DNA of 16,148 nucleotides from Burkholderiales bacterium (GTDB lineage: Bacteria > Pseudomonadota > Gammaproteobacteria > Burkholderiales > Casimicrobiaceae): contig JANXNO010000178.1 in the NCBI GenBank assembly GCA_025354075.1, positions 1 through 16,148 on the forward strand, written 5' to 3'. Positions 15,486 to 16,148 of this stretch are shown here, piece after piece (the first letter of the stretch is position 1; each line of letters starts with the position of its first letter). Below the pieces are notes generated by a model, which saw nothing but the letters and a program-made list of their open reading frames with translations, did not search any database and had not been told where the DNA came from. The translations under genes and the position numbers were made by a program.

Positions 15486-16070
15486 TCAGGGTACCGCAAG
15501 CGTCGACAGATACTCAGCCAGCACGTCGATGTCCGCCGGGCTGAGCGCCTGCGCCGCCGAGGTCATGGTGCCGTCAAAATCGCCACGCGTTGAGGCCTTG
15601 AACTGCTTCAATTGCGCAAGCAAATAGTCGTAGTGCTGGCCCGCCAGACGCGGAATGTGCTGCTGGCCGACGAGCGTTGCGGTGTGACACGCGACACAGT
15701 TGTTTTTTTCGGTAATCGCTTTGCCCAAGGCAACGTTTTCAGGCGCCGGTTTTTTTACCGGCGGTGCCAGTTTCTGCGCTGAAAACCACGCGGCGAGGTC
15801 ATTCAGATCGGCGTTCGACAGTTTTTCAGCGAATGGAGCCATCAGCGCACTGCTGCGCCGCCCCTCGCGAAACATGTACAGCGCAGTGACGATGAATTGG
15901 CGCGGCTGCCCCGCAATCGACGGCACCACCACAGTCGGTGAGTTGCCGTCGACGCCGTGGCATGCGGTGCACACCTGAGCCTTCATGCGACCTTCTTCAA
16001 CGCCTGCAAGTGCGGCAGGAACGAGAGCGGCCATCACAAAAACGGCGACCAGATTGATCGCCGCCTTCAT
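15486..16070 (-). CDS. Second diheme cytochrome c (c4-like)
   Basis: A 194-residue precursor with a signal peptide (1-22, ending ALA) and two heme c sites, CTACH (34-38) and CVACH (125-129). Likely axial methionines are M77 (SALMAPFAEKLS) and M169 (GTMTSAAQALS). The two domains share the pattern 'heme, AGQ, tyrosine-rich helix, Met, LSxADxxxLAxxxS', as in cytochrome c4, and are joined by a KKPAPEN linker. I chose the ATG at 16070 because the signal peptide begins there; the frame continues to an ATG at 16127 and a longer start is possible. It is more diverged than a duplicate of the gene at 6039 would be. Probably a periplasmic electron carrier; its partner genes would lie beyond the right edge. 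Confidence 0.9.
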   Translation of the reverse strand: MKAAINLVAVFVMAALVPAALAGVEEGRMKAQVCTACHGVDGNSPTVVVPSIAGQPRQFIVTALYMFREGRRSSALMAPFAEKLSNADLNDLAAWFSAQKLAPPVKKPAPENVALGKAITEKNNCVACHTATLVGQQHIPRLAGQHYDYLLAQLKQFKASTRGDFDGTMTSAAQALSPADIDVLAEYLSTLAVP

Positions 16071-16148
16071 GAGCCGCCCCGGCGTGTTGGCCGCGTTGCT
16101 GCAGCGCACCTGGGGAGAGCACTTCATCGCATTACTTCTTTGCGTAAC

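Overview
The window looks like a chromosomal segment of a betaproteobacterium. The signs are moderately high GC, divergent engB and diheme cytochrome c4 genes beside comM, an LPS (Kdo) transferase, and a small RNA with an anti-Shine-Dalgarno loop of a kind reported from Betaproteobacteria. There is no tRNA, rRNA, insertion sequence, prophage or CRISPR array. Fourteen protein genes are supported.

Left part (28-3394, minus strand): an MFS exporter-like permease, a 304-nt gap with small inverted repeats, and a secreted FecR/DUF6600 (YXWGXW-type) protein with a long proline-rich tail. Next, on the plus strand, is comM (yifB), the AAA+ helicase of natural transformation. In the 184 nt between comM and the converging engB gene lies the most interesting element. 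It is a near-consensus sigma-70 promoter (TTGACA-17-TAGCAT) followed about 100 nt later by a strong intrinsic terminator. Between them is no convincing ORF but two stable hairpins, the first showing CUCCUCCC in its loop. I read this as a free-standing roughly 99-nt small RNA.

Middle part (5235-9600): engB (ribosome-assembly GTPase, minus) diverges from a cytochrome c4 gene and a closely following MOSC-domain (YcbX/mARC-like) gene (plus). Converging on these is a secreted lysyl-endopeptidase-like serine protease with a C-terminal DUF5648-type module. The protease is the last gene downstream of the dTDP-L-rhamnose genes.

Right part (9668-16070): rmlB-rmlA-rmlC-rmlD form a tightly overlapping minus-strand operon converting glucose-1-phosphate to dTDP-L-rhamnose for cell-surface glycans. 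Divergent from it is waaA (kdtA), which adds Kdo to lipid A. Converging on waaA is a family 2 glycosyltransferase. These six genes form a small envelope-polysaccharide cluster. The window ends with a second diheme cytochrome c4-like gene on the minus strand.

Several starts here have no visible Shine-Dalgarno motif (the MFS gene, comM, engB, the first cytochrome, waaA), while rmlB, the FecR protein and the protease have clear ones.
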